A stretch of DNA of 5,883 nucleotides from positions 1 to 5,883 of the forward strand of contig CANSLE010000163.1 of assembly GCA_947647645.1 (NCBI GenBank). The letters are read 5' to 3'. The position numbers and the translations under genes are program-made. The notes below the pieces were generated by a model. That model did no database searches. It had not been told where the DNA came from and saw nothing but the letters and a program-made list of their open reading frames with translations. The stretch is from an uncultured Microbacterium sp. (GTDB lineage: Bacteria; Actinomycetota; Actinomycetes; Actinomycetales; Microbacteriaceae). Position 1 is the first letter of the stretch, and each line of letters begins with the position of its first letter. This document shows positions 5,133 through 5,883 of the stretch, in pieces.

Positions 5133-5735
5133 ATGACTTCGACGCGCGCCCCCCGCATCGGGGTCATGGGTGGAACCTTCGACCCGATCCACCATGGACA
5201 CCTCGTGGCAGCGAGCGAAGTCGCGCAGTCCTTCGACCTCGACGAGGTCGTCTTCGTGCCCACGGGGATGCCGTGGCAGAAGGACAAGGAGAAGGTGACG
5301 GCCGGGGAGCACCGCTACCTCATGACCGTCATCGCCACCGCATCCAACCCGCAGTTCACCGTCAGCCGCGTCGACATCGACCGCGGCGGACCCACCTACA
5401 CCATCGACACGCTTCGCGATCTGAAGGAGGCTCGGCCCGATGCCGAGTTCTTCTTCATCACCGGCGCCGACGCCATCGCGCAGATCCTCGGATGGCGCGA
5501 CCACGACGGACTGTGGGACCTCGCGCATTTCGTCGCGGTGTCCCGCCCTGGTCACGTCCTCTCGACCGAGGGCTTGCCGGAGGACGTCGTCAGCAGGCTC
5601 GAGATCCCCGCTCTGGCCATCTCGTCGACGGACTGCCGCAGCCGCGTCAGCAAGGGACACCCCGTGTGGTACCTCGTCCCCGACGGCGTCGTCCAATACA
5701 TTGCGAAGCACCACCTCTACCGGAGCGAGGCATGA
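5133..5735 (+). CDS. nadD: Nicotinate-nucleotide adenylyltransferase
   Basis: NadD joins ATP to nicotinic acid mononucleotide to give deamido-NAD and pyrophosphate, a step shared by de novo and salvage NAD synthesis. The 200-residue length is normal. The nucleotidyl-transferase signature GGTFDPIHHGHL (13-24) carries the HxGH ATP-binding motif. FVPTGMPWQK (41-50), GGPTYTIDTL (85-94), TGADAI (110-115) and VSRPGH (136-141) line the substrate site, and ISSTDCRSRV (163-172) is the second ATP motif of the family (ISST-x-x-R). The ATG at 5133 is preferred, with AGGA at 5122-5125 seven bases upstream overlapping the previous stop codon. The gene probably shares a transcript with the small membrane protein before it, and it overlaps the next gene by four bases (ATGA at 5732-5735). 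Confidence 0.97.
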   Translation: MTSTRAPRIGVMGGTFDPIHHGHLVAASEVAQSFDLDEVVFVPTGMPWQKDKEKVTAGEHRYLMTVIATASNPQFTVSRVDIDRGGPTYTIDTLRDLKEARPDAEFFFITGADAIAQILGWRDHDGLWDLAHFVAVSRPGHVLSTEGLPEDVVSRLEIPALAISSTDCRSRVSKGHPVWYLVPDGVVQYIAKHHLYRSEA

Positions 5736-5883
5736 GCACACCCGACCAGCCCGATACTCCCCAGCTGACCCGCAGACAGCTGCGCGAGATGCGCAACACG
5801 GCGTCGACGCCGGTGATCTCTGCGGAGGATGCCGAGAAGGCAGCCGCCGCCGCGCCGGCGACTCCGCCGGTCGCCGCGCCGCT
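5732..5883 (+). CDS. Uncharacterised protein, N-terminal part (runs off the window)
   Basis: The ATG at 5732 overlaps the nadD stop as ATGA, and GGAG at 5722-5725 gives a well-spaced ribosome binding site. The frame stays open to the window end, about 50 residues. It begins MSTPDQPDTPQ and then carries the basic block LTRRQLREMRNT, followed by an Ala/Pro-rich, probably disordered stretch. No domain or signal peptide is visible in this part. In relatives I would expect an uncharacterised gene here and the ribosome-silencing factor gene rsfS nearby, but that is inference from gene-order memory. The tight overlap implies translation coupled to nadD. Confidence 0.8.
   Translation, partial: MSTPDQPDTPQLTRRQLREMRNTASTPVISAEDAEKAAAAAPATPPVAAP

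Noticed and set aside
4860..5741. 293-codon minus-strand open frame opposite nadD and the small membrane protein
   Set aside because: It is antisense to nadD, which carries all its family motifs; the translated protein is a repetitive Val/Asp/Arg/Gly mix.

Overview
This window is an ordinary, well-conserved chromosomal region of a high-GC actinobacterium. The family is most likely Microbacteriaceae, and a Microbacterium-like genome fits best. The evidence is the strong G/C bias at third codon positions, the order rplU-rpmA-obgE-proB-proA-(small membrane protein)-nadD, the actinobacterial flavour of the proteins (an L27 without a cleavable N-terminal extension, a long-tailed Obg, a kinase-only ProB), and TAnnnT -10 boxes that sit directly in front of start codons. 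The genus assignment is inference.

Layout. The first 23 bases look like the end of a plus-strand gene. Bases 27-299 (minus strand) encode a small DUF4031-type protein. It diverges from the ribosomal-protein operon across a 193-base intergenic region (300-492). That region holds a promoter for each direction and a roughly 115-base leader with two clear hairpins in front of rplU. Then come rplU (bL21) and rpmA (bL27), closed by a textbook UUCG-loop intrinsic terminator at 1105-1137. Next is obgE (ribosome-assembly GTPase), tightly joined to proB (glutamate 5-kinase). proA (glutamate-5-semialdehyde dehydrogenase) follows after 53 bases and appears to have its own, probably leaderless, promoter. 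A 75-residue His-rich single-pass membrane protein follows with its own -10 box and a strong ribosome binding site. It leads into nadD (nicotinate-nucleotide adenylyltransferase), which overlaps by 4 bases an uncharacterised gene that runs off the window.

How the genes work together. rplU, rpmA and obgE all serve the large ribosomal subunit: two 50S proteins and a GTPase that acts late in 50S maturation. proB and proA encode the first two enzymes of proline synthesis from glutamate, giving glutamate 5-phosphate and then glutamate-5-semialdehyde, which cyclises; the proC step is not in the window. nadD makes the dinucleotide precursor of NAD. The clustering is a conserved genomic neighbourhood rather than one pathway.

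I found no mobile element, CRISPR array, tRNA, rRNA or defence system, and nothing I would call a new biological system. The most interesting signals are regulatory: the structured rplU leader with mutually exclusive pairings and a 15-codon upstream ORF, a perfect inverted repeat that encloses the proA -10 box and abuts its start codon, and an apparent excess of the word GGATGC/GCATCC. All calls come from reading the sequence; no database search or folding program was run.
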